Positions 5,417-12,057 of a DNA stretch of 12,081 bases are shown here, one piece after another. The notes under the pieces were generated by a model. It ran no database searches, was not told where the DNA came from, and saw only the letters and a program-made list of their open reading frames with translations. This DNA is from an uncultured Clostridia bacterium (GTDB taxonomy: Bacteria > Bacillota > Clostridia > Oscillospirales > CAG-272), in contig CAJGEA010000035.1 in assembly GCA_904502015.1 (NCBI GenBank), positions 1-12,081 of the forward strand. The letters are read 5' to 3'. Both the position numbers and the translations under genes were made by a program. Positions within the stretch are counted from its first letter, which is position 1. Every line of letters begins with the position of its first letter.

Positions 5417-5980
5417 TTACGCCTGCTCTTTCCTCTGCAATCTTTTCAGCATGGCTTTGAGCATAGGCGTGTTGTAGCGGAGTGCGAGGGTTGGCAAAAT
5501 GTTGAGGAACACATTGACAACCGCGACGGGAAGTGCTATGGTCAGCGAGCAGATCCCAGGCAACGTGAGCATTGCCAGGAAGCCGATGGGATAGGAAAGC
5601 CGGTGCGTCAGCACACCCTTGTTGCACTCTATGATGAATTTTTCAATATACGCGGGGTTGCTCGGTTCCCGCACGGCCTTTTTGCTGAATCCCCCAAGAC
5701 CGCCCAGCTCCCACACCTTATCCTTCCAGCGCCGAACCCTCAGCCACCTGTAGAGCTCGCGCTCTTTTGGGGAGACGTAGTAGAGGGGATTGTCCACCCC
5801 GAACCATTTGTCGGGCATTTTGTTGATCACAATGGCAATCAGACCGTCCAAGCCGAATTGGAGCGCGGTACACCAGACGACGGCGATGATCACGTAATAC
5901 CACGGCGCAGTTCGAGCGGCAATATTGAGGGCGGAAAGGATGCCCATGGTGATACCAATGGTGGAAAGATACAGCTTCAT
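5417..5980 (-). CDS. CrtO-like membrane acyltransferase (glycosyl-diaponeurosporenoate acyltransferase family)
   Basis: This 187-residue integral membrane protein has hydrophobic segments at about 3-21 and 27-52 and a long one at about 131-167. Between them lies a basic soluble stretch with ERELYRWLRVRRWKDKVWELG, FSKK and YIEKFIIECNKGVLTHRLSYP. The spacing of these motifs, including the histidine after the FI-x-E segment and the closing RYNTPML, resembles CrtO of staphyloxanthin synthesis, which acylates a sugar on a carotenoid. No carotenoid genes are present here, so the substrate is probably another glycolipid. The start overlaps the stop of the PlsC gene (ATGA), with GGTGA just upstream, so it is translationally coupled. 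It is the last gene of the operon. Family placement is from motif memory and is moderately secure; the substrate is inference. Confidence 0.65.
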   Translation of the reverse strand: MKLYLSTIGITMGILSALNIAARTAPWYYVIIAVVWCTALQFGLDGLIAIVINKMPDKWFGVDNPLYYVSPKERELYRWLRVRRWKDKVWELGGLGGFSKKAVREPSNPAYIEKFIIECNKGVLTHRLSYPIGFLAMLTLPGICSLTIALPVAVVNVFLNILPTLALRYNTPMLKAMLKRLQRKEQA

Positions 5981-6807
5981 GATTCACCGTAGACGAGGGG
6001 CTTTTGATAAAACTCCTCGTAAACCCTTACCCACGCCTCGTAGTTTTGCTTCTTCATTGCCTCTTTTGCTTCCTTGTTGGAAAGTGTCGGGTCCGGGTAT
6101 ATCGCGGGCAGAATGTGAATCGTGTATGCCTGCACGAAAAATCCGTCGCCGTCGGGCACGTCGCTGTCCTCCATGGTGATAAATACGGGTACGATGGGCG
6201 CTTTGTTCTGTACCGACAACGCAAAAGTTCCGTCCTGCATGGGCTTGGGCTTGCGATAATTCCACCACATGCTCTGCTCGGGATAGATGAGGATGGTCTC
6301 GCCGCGCTCGAGCAGCGTCCTTACGGCACGCAAAAACTTTTTCATGGTTGCCATTTGGCTTGACAGAGGGAGCGTGTTGCAATGGCGCATGATCAGACCG
6401 AACGGCTTTGGGGGATTCGTATAGTTCCCCTCGCGGATGACCTTGTAAAGCATCTTGCTATCCATGTGATCGCGAAGCGCTACCCATACGGCGTAATTAT
6501 CACACACGCTGAAATGGTTGCAGGTTACGAGCTTTCCCCCCGAAACGGCGGTGAAATTCTCAATGCCCCGCACCTCCTTGATGATCAACTGTCGGTTGGC
6601 AATCATTTTGTCGAAGAAGCGGGAACCGGCGCGGTTGGCGATTTTGTTTTTGATTTTACTGGAGAGCTTTTCGTTCAGATAGTCCACCTGATCGGGCATG
6701 AGGGGATAGGTTTCGGGATCGTCCTCTACGTCGAGGTGCCACAGCTCCTTTTTTTCCAGCTCGGCAATGCGTCGGAGAAGCTCTAATTTGTGTGATGATT
6801 TTTCCAT
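5977..6807 (-). CDS. PlsC-type lysophospholipid/glycerolipid acyltransferase
   Basis: This 276-residue protein of the glycerol-phosphate acyltransferase superfamily moves a fatty acyl group from a thioester carrier to a hydroxyl, usually of lysophosphatidate. Motif I is NHFSVCD with the catalytic pair His98 and Asp103. Motif III is LIYPEQSMW (173-181), and APIVPVFIT (203-211) is the usual strand after it. The N-terminal 60 residues are charged and helical, and no clear membrane span is seen. I chose the ATG at 6807 over the in-frame ATG at 6843. TAAGGTGA lies 5 nt before 6807, while the longer form would overlap the upstream gene by 26 bp with no ribosome binding site. It is the middle gene between a GT8 glycosyltransferase and a CrtO-like acyltransferase. 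It may be the housekeeping 1-acyl-glycerol-3-phosphate acyltransferase or a glycolipid-specific enzyme. Confidence 0.88.
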   Translation of the reverse strand: MEKSSHKLELLRRIAELEKKELWHLDVEDDPETYPLMPDQVDYLNEKLSSKIKNKIANRAGSRFFDKMIANRQLIIKEVRGIENFTAVSGGKLVTCNHFSVCDNYAVWVALRDHMDSKMLYKVIREGNYTNPPKPFGLIMRHCNTLPLSSQMATMKKFLRAVRTLLERGETILIYPEQSMWWNYRKPKPMQDGTFALSVQNKAPIVPVFITMEDSDVPDGDGFFVQAYTIHILPAIYPDPTLSNKEAKEAMKKQNYEAWVRVYEEFYQKPLVYGES

Positions 6808-6812
6808 GTCGT

Positions 6813-6820
6813 TCACCTTA
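6813..6820 (-). promoter_or_regulatory. ribosome binding site that decides the PlsC start
   Basis: TAAGGTGA on the minus strand combines the TAA stop codon of the glycosyltransferase gene with a Shine-Dalgarno match (AGGTGA) 5 nt before ATG 6807. This couples the two genes and argues for the shorter PlsC form. Confidence 0.7.
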
Positions 6821-7744
6821 GATTTTGCAAAGTTTTTTGACAAAAGTGTCCTCGGAATTCACGATTCTTTGCGCGTGCTCCAGGATCTCTCGGGCGGTCG
6901 CGTCTTTTTCCGCTCTCTCCGCCTCGCCGAAGGCGCGTTTTCTACGGCATATCTCCTCGTAAAACGGGGATCTTTCGGCGTAATACCAAAAGTGCTCGCC
7001 GTCAATTACGTCATCATACTGCCAGGGCTTTTTGTAAAGCGCGTAATGTACGATGTTCTTTTCCCCCTCGCAGGCAAGCGGCATGGGCTCCTTGTTCCAG
7101 CCGTTGGGCAGAACGTGAGTTTTGCCCAAACACAGGTAATTCAGGTACGCCTGATCGGGATCCAGCAGATCAAAATCATACTCGGTGATCAGTTGTATGA
7201 ATTTTTCCTCGATGTTGTTCCTTCGGAATTCCTTGAGGTTCATTAGAAGAACCCCCGCGTTGACGTACCCGTCGGGATCCACGCCCAGTGCTTTTTCGGC
7301 ATACAGTCGGAACTCCCTCGTGTTCTGCACGAATTGCTCGGGGGCAGCGGCTAAAATGTTGTCACCAAGCTCAACGTGATACAGTTCGGATACGTCGCCG
7401 AGCACCACGAGGTCACAATCCAGATACACGGCCTTGTCGTACTGCGGAAACAGAGAGGCGATGAACAGGCGGTAATACGTAACCACCGAAAAATGGTACA
7501 CGTCCTTGAGTCTTGCTTTGATTCTCTCCGTGTCCGCGGATATGTTGACAAAGTCAATTTTGAAGCCCGCTGCTTCGTTTTGCTTGATCCTTCGGATTCC
7601 GTCCTCGTTGAGTCCCGTGTTCAACACGATCAATCTATATTCGTATTCCTTGGATGCGTTGGCAATCAGGGATGAGATCGCAACGTCCAGATATGGCAGG
7701 TAATTGTCATCCGTTGAAAAGAAAATGGGTATTTCCCGTTTCAT
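6818..7744 (-). CDS. family 8 glycosyltransferase
   Basis: This 308-residue cytosolic or membrane-associated retaining glycosyltransferase (GT8, GT-A fold) transfers a hexose from a nucleotide sugar to a membrane or surface acceptor. It opens with IPIFFSTDDNYLPYLDVAISSL, the nucleotide-binding first strand and helix. The metal-binding DxD is Asp109-Cys-Asp111 in AVYLDCDLVV. YVNAGVLLMNL (160-170), DPDQAYLN (195-202) and HYALYKKPW (233-241, with the conserved metal-ligand histidine) follow in the order seen in LgtC-like enzymes. There is no membrane segment; the basic, helical C terminus may sit on the membrane. ATG 7744 follows AAAGGAG at 9 nt. It is the first gene of a three-gene operon with two acyltransferases, which points to glycolipid rather than protein glycosylation. 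Donor and acceptor sugars cannot be read from the sequence. Confidence 0.9.
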   Translation of the reverse strand: MKREIPIFFSTDDNYLPYLDVAISSLIANASKEYEYRLIVLNTGLNEDGIRRIKQNEAAGFKIDFVNISADTERIKARLKDVYHFSVVTYYRLFIASLFPQYDKAVYLDCDLVVLGDVSELYHVELGDNILAAAPEQFVQNTREFRLYAEKALGVDPDGYVNAGVLLMNLKEFRRNNIEEKFIQLITEYDFDLLDPDQAYLNYLCLGKTHVLPNGWNKEPMPLACEGEKNIVHYALYKKPWQYDDVIDGEHFWYYAERSPFYEEICRRKRAFGEAERAEKDATAREILEHAQRIVNSEDTFVKKLCKI

Positions 7745-7780
7745 ACGTCCGCACTCCTTTGCGTTGATGTTTGTGGTTTC

Positions 7781-7809
7781 AGTATAACGGAGCTGTTCTG
7801 CGGAGTCAA
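7781..7809 (-). promoter_or_regulatory. SigA-type promoter of the glycosyltransferase/acyltransferase operon
   Basis: The minus strand reads TTGACT (7804-7809), a 17-bp spacer and TATACT (7781-7786), about 37 bp before the ATG. A cluster of CTAC half-sites starts immediately upstream of the -35 box. Confidence 0.82.
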
Positions 7810-7810
7810 C

Positions 7811-7888
7811 CTACGAGTCGGAGAAGGCGGCCTACGGGCGGGAAACGGGTTGTAGAGCGGCGTTCTACGTTTCGTAGAGTTCTCTACG
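7811..7888. repeat. cluster of six CTAC(G) half-sites upstream of the operon promoter
   Basis: CTACG occurs at 7811, 7832, 7865 and 7884. Its complement occurs as CGTAG at 7873 and as GTAG(A) at 7852. The sites form nested inverted repeats: GTAGA/TCTAC, CTACG-TTT-CGTAG and CGTAGAG-TT-CTCTACG. The first three sites are spaced about 20-21 bp, close to two helical turns. The position just upstream of a -35 box suits an activator-binding region, though a decayed hairpin cannot be excluded. Confidence 0.55.
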
Positions 7889-7903
7889 GAGCGTGGAATT
7901 GCC

Positions 7904-7939
7904 AAAAATCCCCCCGTTTTGCAAGAAAACGAGGGGGAT
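7904..7939 (-). terminator. Rho-independent terminator of the XRE regulator gene
   Basis: The minus-strand stem is ATCCCCC/AAAACG-type: positions 7908-7920 pair with 7926-7939 with one bulged A (7932) and a 5-nt loop. A T-run (complement of 7904-7908) follows. It lies 6 nt past the stop codon and insulates the regulator gene from the glycosyltransferase operon. Confidence 0.85.
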
Positions 7940-7945
7940 AAGTGC

Positions 7946-8566
7946 TTATTTGGAACTCCGTTTGGGCTTGGAAATAAACGAGCACAGAAAAATGACGATC
8001 TGTCCTGCGATACCCAATAAATAGATAAGCGCCACGTTGATTTTAAAATACAGAAAGGTGATCTGGATGGCCGCGAGGATCGACCACATCAGCAGTGAGA
8101 TGATGTAGTAATTGTGCCTGGGGTTAAACCAGATCGAGTTGAATACGAGCTTGACGATCAGGACTACGGGCAGCGCGTAAACGAAGTACAGGAATTGAAA
8201 CGACATTTTCCCGACGATCAGAGACGTGATGATGAACGCGAGAATGGCAACGAGCCAGCCGCCGCTTTCGGAAATATAGGCAATCGCTCGGCGGTTGTAC
8301 TTTTTTTCGGGCTTTTTTTCGGTAACTGCGTCTTCTGCGGTTGCTTCTTCCGTATGTTCTGCCTTCACAAGGTAGTCCAGCGTAACGCCGAATAAATCCG
8401 CAATTTCAACGAGCACCGATATGTCGGGCGAGGATTCGGCCCTTTCCCATTTGGATACGGCCTTGTCCGAATAATTCAGTTTTTCAGCCAATTCCAACTG
8501 CGTCATCTTATTTGCCTGACGAAGCTCTGATATGTTCTTGGCAACGATACTCTTTATATCTTCCAT
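7946..8566 (-). CDS. XRE-family transcriptional regulator with C-terminal membrane domain
   Basis: This 206-residue protein joins a DNA-binding domain to a membrane anchor. Residues about 5-66 form a typical XRE/Cro helix-turn-helix (MTQLELAEKLNYSDKAVSKWER, then SSPDISVLVEIADLFGVTLDYLV). An acidic-to-basic linker of about 30 residues follows (HTEEATAEDAVTEKKPEKK). Four hydrophobic helices lie at about 103-118, 123-143, 153-173 and 178-197, ending in a basic KPKRSSK tail. Proteins of this layout are frequent in Clostridia and are thought to sense envelope conditions, but targets are rarely known. ATG 8566 follows GGAG at 9 nt. It is transcribed alone from a consensus promoter and lies directly upstream of, but separated by a terminator from, the glycolipid-type operon. 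Confidence 0.87.
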   Translation of the reverse strand: MEDIKSIVAKNISELRQANKMTQLELAEKLNYSDKAVSKWERAESSPDISVLVEIADLFGVTLDYLVKAEHTEEATAEDAVTEKKPEKKYNRRAIAYISESGGWLVAILAFIITSLIVGKMSFQFLYFVYALPVVLIVKLVFNSIWFNPRHNYYIISLLMWSILAAIQITFLYFKINVALIYLLGIAGQIVIFLCSFISKPKRSSK

Positions 8567-8617
8567 AGTAGGTCACTCCACGTTCATCCGATATGATTAC
8601 GGTTTACTTGATATTTC

Positions 8618-8646
8618 ATTATAGCATAAATTTGTTAGATTGTCAA
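8618..8646 (-). promoter_or_regulatory. consensus SigA promoter of the XRE regulator gene
   Basis: The minus strand carries perfect TTGACA (8641-8646), a 17-bp spacer and perfect TATAAT (8618-8623), about 52 bp before the start codon. Confidence 0.88.
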
Positions 8647-8689
8647 GGTATCGAATTTTACAAAAAACGAGGTGCAGGTATCAAAATGC

Positions 8690-8713
8690 CCAAATTTTCG
8701 AGGTGAAATTTGG
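8690..8713. repeat. inverted repeat between the divergent regulator and UPF0371 promoters
   Basis: CCAAATTT (8690-8697) and AAATTTGG (8706-8713) are perfectly complementary around an 8-nt centre. The repeat lies about 33 bp upstream of the -35 box of the UPF0371 gene and about 44 bp upstream of the regulator's -35 box, so it could serve either promoter. Confidence 0.45.
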
Positions 8714-8745
8714 AACGGAAACGGGTGGAAAAATTTAAAAACCTG

Positions 8746-8774
8746 TTGAAAAAACACGCCGAATGTGATATACT
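8746..8774 (+). promoter_or_regulatory. SigA-type promoter of the UPF0371 gene
   Basis: TTGAAA (8746-8751), a 17-bp spacer and TATACT (8769-8774), about 50 bp before the ATG at 8825. Confidence 0.82.
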
Positions 8775-8824
8775 ATCTCTATGTTTATGTTTGCGCAGGT
8801 ATTGGCGTATGGAAGGAGGCTATC

Positions 8825-10339
8825 ATGGGACGACTTGAAGCACGCACCGCAGGCCTGAAGGAGGGCTTTTCCAACGAAACATACATTCGGCTCCAATCGG
8901 ACAAGATCCGTGAGCGCATTGACGCGTTCGGCGGCAAGCTGTATATGGAGTTCGGCGGTAAGCTGTTTGACGATTACCATGCATCCCGCGTTCTCCCGGG
9001 CTTCCGCCCCGACAGTAAGCTGCAAATGCTCCGCGCGCTCCGCGACGAGGCTGAGGTGGTGATTGCCATCAATGCCGCCGACATTGAAAACAATAAGTAC
9101 CGCGGTGACCTCGGTATCCCCTATGACCGAGAAGTGCTGCGCCTCATCGACTGCTTCCGCTCGGTGGGCTTGTACGTGGGTAGCGTGGTGCTCAACCGTT
9201 ATATGGGCCAGCACGCCGCCGATGCCTTCAAGAAGACCTTGGAGGACTTGGGCGTTAAGGTCTACCGCCACTATCCCATCGCCAACTATCCCGCCGACGT
9301 GGCGCACATCGTCAGCGAGGAGGGATTTGGGCGCAACGATTATATCGAAACCACCCGTTCGCTGGTGGTAGTCACCGCACCCGGTCCGGGCAGCGGCAAG
9401 ATGTCCACCTGCCTCTCCCAGCTTTACCACGAGCATAAGCGCGGTGTGGCGGCGGGCTATGCCAAGTTCGAGACCTTCCCCGTGTGGAATCTCTCCCTCA
9501 AGCACCCGGTCAACTTAGCCTACGAGGCGGCGACCGCCGACCTCGCGGACGTCAATATGATCGACCCCTACCACCTCACGGCATACGGTGCTACCGCGGT
9601 AAACTACAACCGCGACATTGAGATATTCCGCGTGCTGGAGGCCATGATGACCCGCATATTCGGCACCTGCCCCTACAAGAGCCCCACCGATATGGGCGTC
9701 AACATGGCGGGCTTTGCCATTTACGATGACGACGCGGTGTGTGACGCCGCCCGTCAGGAGATCATCCGCCGCTACTATAAGGCACTCTGCGCCCGTTGCC
9801 GTAGCAAGGCGGAAACCGCAGAGGTGCAGAAAATCGAGTTGCTCATGAGCGAGGCGGGCGTTTCTGAAACCGATCGTCCCGTGGTCACCGCCGCGCGCGG
9901 CGTGGCCGAGTGCACGGGCCGTCCCGCCGTGGCCATCCAGCTCCCCGACGGACACGTGATTACAGGAAAGACGTCGGATCTGCTCGGTGCGTCCTCGGCG
10001 GCACTGCTCAACGCGCTCAAGTATCTGGCAAATATTCCCGACGAGATCAAGCTGATTTCTCCCGAGGTCATAGAGCCCATCCAGCATCTTAAAACCGAGC
10101 ATCTCGGAAGCCGCAATCCCCACATGCACACCGATGAATTGCTCCTCGCGCTGTCCATCTGTGCCGTGACCGACGAGTACGCCTCCCGCGCGATGGACGA
10201 GCTGACCGCCCTGCACGGCAGTGAGATTCACTCCACCGTCATCCTCGCCCACGCTGATGATAAGCTCTTCGGCCGACTGGGTGCCTACGTCACCTGTGAG
10301 CCCGTGTTTAAGGAAAAAACGCTTTATCACGGATCGTAA
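8825..10339 (+). CDS. UPF0371/DUF1846 family protein
   Basis: This 504-residue protein is full length for the DUF1846 (UPF0371) family, a widely distributed cytoplasmic family without an established function. Characteristic stretches are FGGKLYMEFGGKLFDDYHASRVLPGF (35-60), NDYIETTRSLVVVTAPGPGSGKMSTCLSQLYHE (171-203) with a Gly/Lys loop GPGSGK at 187-192 that resembles but does not strictly match a Walker A motif, and PYKSPTDMGVNMAGFAI (283-299). There is no signal peptide or membrane helix. The open frame extends 20 codons further upstream, but ATG 8825 is chosen because AAGGAGG (8813-8819) lies just before it and the promoter overlaps the longer version. The gene is monocistronic, flanked by its own promoter and a strong terminator. 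A nucleotide- or phosphate-binding role is inference from the Gly/Lys loop only. Confidence 0.92.
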   Translation: MGRLEARTAGLKEGFSNETYIRLQSDKIRERIDAFGGKLYMEFGGKLFDDYHASRVLPGFRPDSKLQMLRALRDEAEVVIAINAADIENNKYRGDLGIPYDREVLRLIDCFRSVGLYVGSVVLNRYMGQHAADAFKKTLEDLGVKVYRHYPIANYPADVAHIVSEEGFGRNDYIETTRSLVVVTAPGPGSGKMSTCLSQLYHEHKRGVAAGYAKFETFPVWNLSLKHPVNLAYEAATADLADVNMIDPYHLTAYGATAVNYNRDIEIFRVLEAMMTRIFGTCPYKSPTDMGVNMAGFAIYDDDAVCDAARQEIIRRYYKALCARCRSKAETAEVQKIELLMSEAGVSETDRPVVTAARGVAECTGRPAVAIQLPDGHVITGKTSDLLGASSAALLNALKYLANIPDEIKLISPEVIEPIQHLKTEHLGSRNPHMHTDELLLALSICAVTDEYASRAMDELTALHGSEIHSTVILAHADDKLFGRLGAYVTCEPVFKEKTLYHGS

Positions 10340-10345
10340 TATGCC

Positions 10346-10380
10346 AAAGGGGCTGTCCTGAATTTCAGGACGGCCCCTTT
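10346..10380. terminator. bidirectional intrinsic terminator between UPF0371 and lipoprotein genes
   Basis: AAAGGGGCTGTCCTGAA pairs with TTCAGGACGGCCCCTTT through 17 positions with one G-T wobble and a minimal loop. Flanking A and T runs serve both directions. It ends the plus-strand UPF0371 gene 6 nt after its stop and the minus-strand lipoprotein gene 25 nt after its stop. Confidence 0.88.
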
Positions 10381-10405
10381 ATGATTGTTAAAGTCTATAT
10401 GGGGA

Positions 10406-11839
10406 TCACGAAGCCATAGGCAATGCTTCCGCGTCGCCGTTATAGCCAAAGATCAGCGAGCCCAGCTTGCTGCCTTGGAAATCCTCCATGAGTTTTTCGA
10501 TATCCTCTGCCGTCAGCTCCACAACGTCCTTGACGTCTGCGGGGGTCTTGGGCATTTCTGCGGATGCGTTGAAGGTGATATCCAGCTTCAGCTCAACCTC
10601 TACGTTGTCGTACTTGACCGAGTTGACCGAAACGGTGGCGGAGCTCTTGTCGGAGGTGATCTTGCCCTTGATGACAACATCATCCTCCATTGTTTCGGGA
10701 AGCTCTGCCGTGATGGTGAAGTCGCCGCTGCTCTTGACGTAGTCAACCGTCATCTCGGCAAAGGTGACCGACGTGCCCGACTGCTTGACCTTTGCGGTGA
10801 ATTTGTAAGTAACACCGTCCTTGGTTTCTTCCTTGGTCAGGTCGACGGTGACCGTCGTGACCTCCTCGCCTTCGGTGATCTCGGCACTCACCACGATGGC
10901 GGTCGCGGAGAAGGTGACGGAGGCGTCGATTTCGGTCACCTCCTCGGTTTCCTTGTCGGCAACCGTACCTGTGACGGTGATCTTCTCGCAGTTGCCATCC
11001 TTGGCGTTGACGAATACGTTGATGGTCAGATCCACGTCTGTCTCACTGCTCATGTCGGTGATGGCCTCGTCGAGGGAGGTGGAGAGCTCCTCGTCGGAAA
11101 AGCCCATTTCTTCCATCGTCAGCTTGAGATACGCCTCGTAGGTTTCGTTGTTGAATTTGCAGGATGCAACGATGCAATCGATACCCTTGCCGCCCTCGGT
11201 GGGGATCTGCTGCTCGGAAACGGTCAGCTCCAGCGTGGCCAGTAGCTTGTTGGACAGCTCGGTAGCATCCTTCTTGTCGTTTTCAAACGCCTTCTTGTAA
11301 GCGTCGGCCACCGAGGAAAGAACCTCGTTTACCTCGGCGATGTCCTCGGCTTCGGTCAGCCCCATGATTTCGGCCAGCTCGCTGCTCGTGAATTTCTCTG
11401 CGAGGGTAGCGGGGAACAGACCGTACGAATTACCGTTTCCAATGATGGATTCGCTGTTAACGATGATACCGTTCTTGTCAATGAAAAGGCGAGCGGTCAG
11501 ATCCTCGCCGTCGTAGTTGACCAGCGTATCGGACACGATTTTCTTATCCTTCTCATTCATATAGATGGTTTCGGTGATCTTGCCGATGGAGAACTCCTCC
11601 AGCAGTTCGGCCTCCAGCGAGATGGAAAGCGAGCCGCTCTTCATGGCCTTGGCCATGACGGGGCTGACGTTGGCCGTATCCTTGAAGAACTGCGCGGTGG
11701 TGTTCTGCATGGCAGTGCTCAGGACGGTCGAGGGGTCTTTTTTCATCTTATCTTCGCTGACCTTGGCGCAGGAGCCCAAGACCAGGCAGGAGGTGAGAAG
11801 AAGACAGAGTGCCAGTGTAAGGGACAAAAGTTTTCTCAT
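10406..11839 (-). CDS. uncharacterised lipoprotein, beta-rich
   Basis: This 477-residue predicted surface lipoprotein is one I cannot assign to a named family. The signal sequence MRKLLSLTLALCLLLTSC contains a good lipobox (LLTSC, Cys18), and a second candidate cysteine follows in LVLGSC (Cys24). Residues about 30-260 contain an amphipathic mixture with NYDGEDLTARLFIDKNGIIVNSESI (108-132). This pattern of paired strands describing a simulated or real ligand surface is common in clostridial lipoproteins of unknown role. Residues 265-425 are rich in Thr, Val, Glu and Lys alternating in beta-strand fashion. A short acidic helix (VELTAEDIEKLMEDF) ends the protein. ATG 11839 follows GAGAGG at about 9-10 nt. 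It has its own consensus promoter, whose spacer holds an 18-bp palindrome. The length argues for a folded multi-strand domain rather than a simple anchor. Confidence 0.82.
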   Translation of the reverse strand: MRKLLSLTLALCLLLTSCLVLGSCAKVSEDKMKKDPSTVLSTAMQNTTAQFFKDTANVSPVMAKAMKSGSLSISLEAELLEEFSIGKITETIYMNEKDKKIVSDTLVNYDGEDLTARLFIDKNGIIVNSESIIGNGNSYGLFPATLAEKFTSSELAEIMGLTEAEDIAEVNEVLSSVADAYKKAFENDKKDATELSNKLLATLELTVSEQQIPTEGGKGIDCIVASCKFNNETYEAYLKLTMEEMGFSDEELSTSLDEAITDMSSETDVDLTINVFVNAKDGNCEKITVTGTVADKETEEVTEIDASVTFSATAIVVSAEITEGEEVTTVTVDLTKEETKDGVTYKFTAKVKQSGTSVTFAEMTVDYVKSSGDFTITAELPETMEDDVVIKGKITSDKSSATVSVNSVKYDNVEVELKLDITFNASAEMPKTPADVKDVVELTAEDIEKLMEDFQGSKLGSLIFGYNGDAEALPMAS

Positions 11840-11883
11840 AATGTTGTACCTCTCTTTTGAATTTGGATTCGGTATCCTTAGTA

Positions 11884-11912
11884 ATTATAGCACAAATCAC
11901 CTGATTTGTCAA
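11884..11912 (-). promoter_or_regulatory. consensus SigA promoter of the lipoprotein gene with operator-like palindrome
   Basis: The minus strand has perfect TTGACA (11907-11912), a 17-bp spacer and perfect TATAAT (11884-11889). An 18-bp palindrome, ACAAATCA-CC-TGATTTGT (11892-11909), fills nearly all of the spacer and runs 3 bp into the -35 box, a placement typical of repressor operators. Confidence 0.82.
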
Positions 11913-11990
11913 TGTGGATATTCAAACAAATAATGGATTACATGTAGTGTTACAATAGATGTGAGACCGAAAATAAAAAAAGAATAGAAA

Positions 11991-12056
11991 AAGTGATTGA
12001 GTTCTGTTAAAATAAAGTCACCACAACCCAAATCAACAGAGAGGACTCAACCACTT
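11991..12056 (+). repeat. long interrupted inverted repeat before the terminal ORF
   Basis: AAGTGATTGAGT (11991-12002) is complementary to ACTCAACCACTT (12045-12056) at 11 of 12 positions. The adjacent TCTGTT (12003-12008) is complementary to AACAGA (12035-12040). The unpaired bases GAGG (12041-12044) belong to the likely ribosome binding site. Such a hairpin can limit translation of a transposase from outside transcripts. Confidence 0.6.
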
Positions 12057-12057
12057 C

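Noticed and set aside
6808..6843. longer PlsC form starting at 6843
   Set aside because: The 12 extra codons overlap the glycosyltransferase gene and lack a ribosome binding site, whereas the ATG at 6807 has TAAGGTGA 5 nt upstream.
9515..10330. 271-codon and neighbouring open frames on the minus strand, opposite the UPF0371 gene
   Set aside because: These frames overlap a full-length conserved gene and show the His/Val/Gly-rich composition of an antisense frame.
10385..11245. 286-codon open frame on the plus strand, opposite the lipoprotein gene
   Set aside because: It starts within the terminator region without a ribosome binding site, and the sense strand encodes a lipoprotein with signal sequence and consensus promoter.
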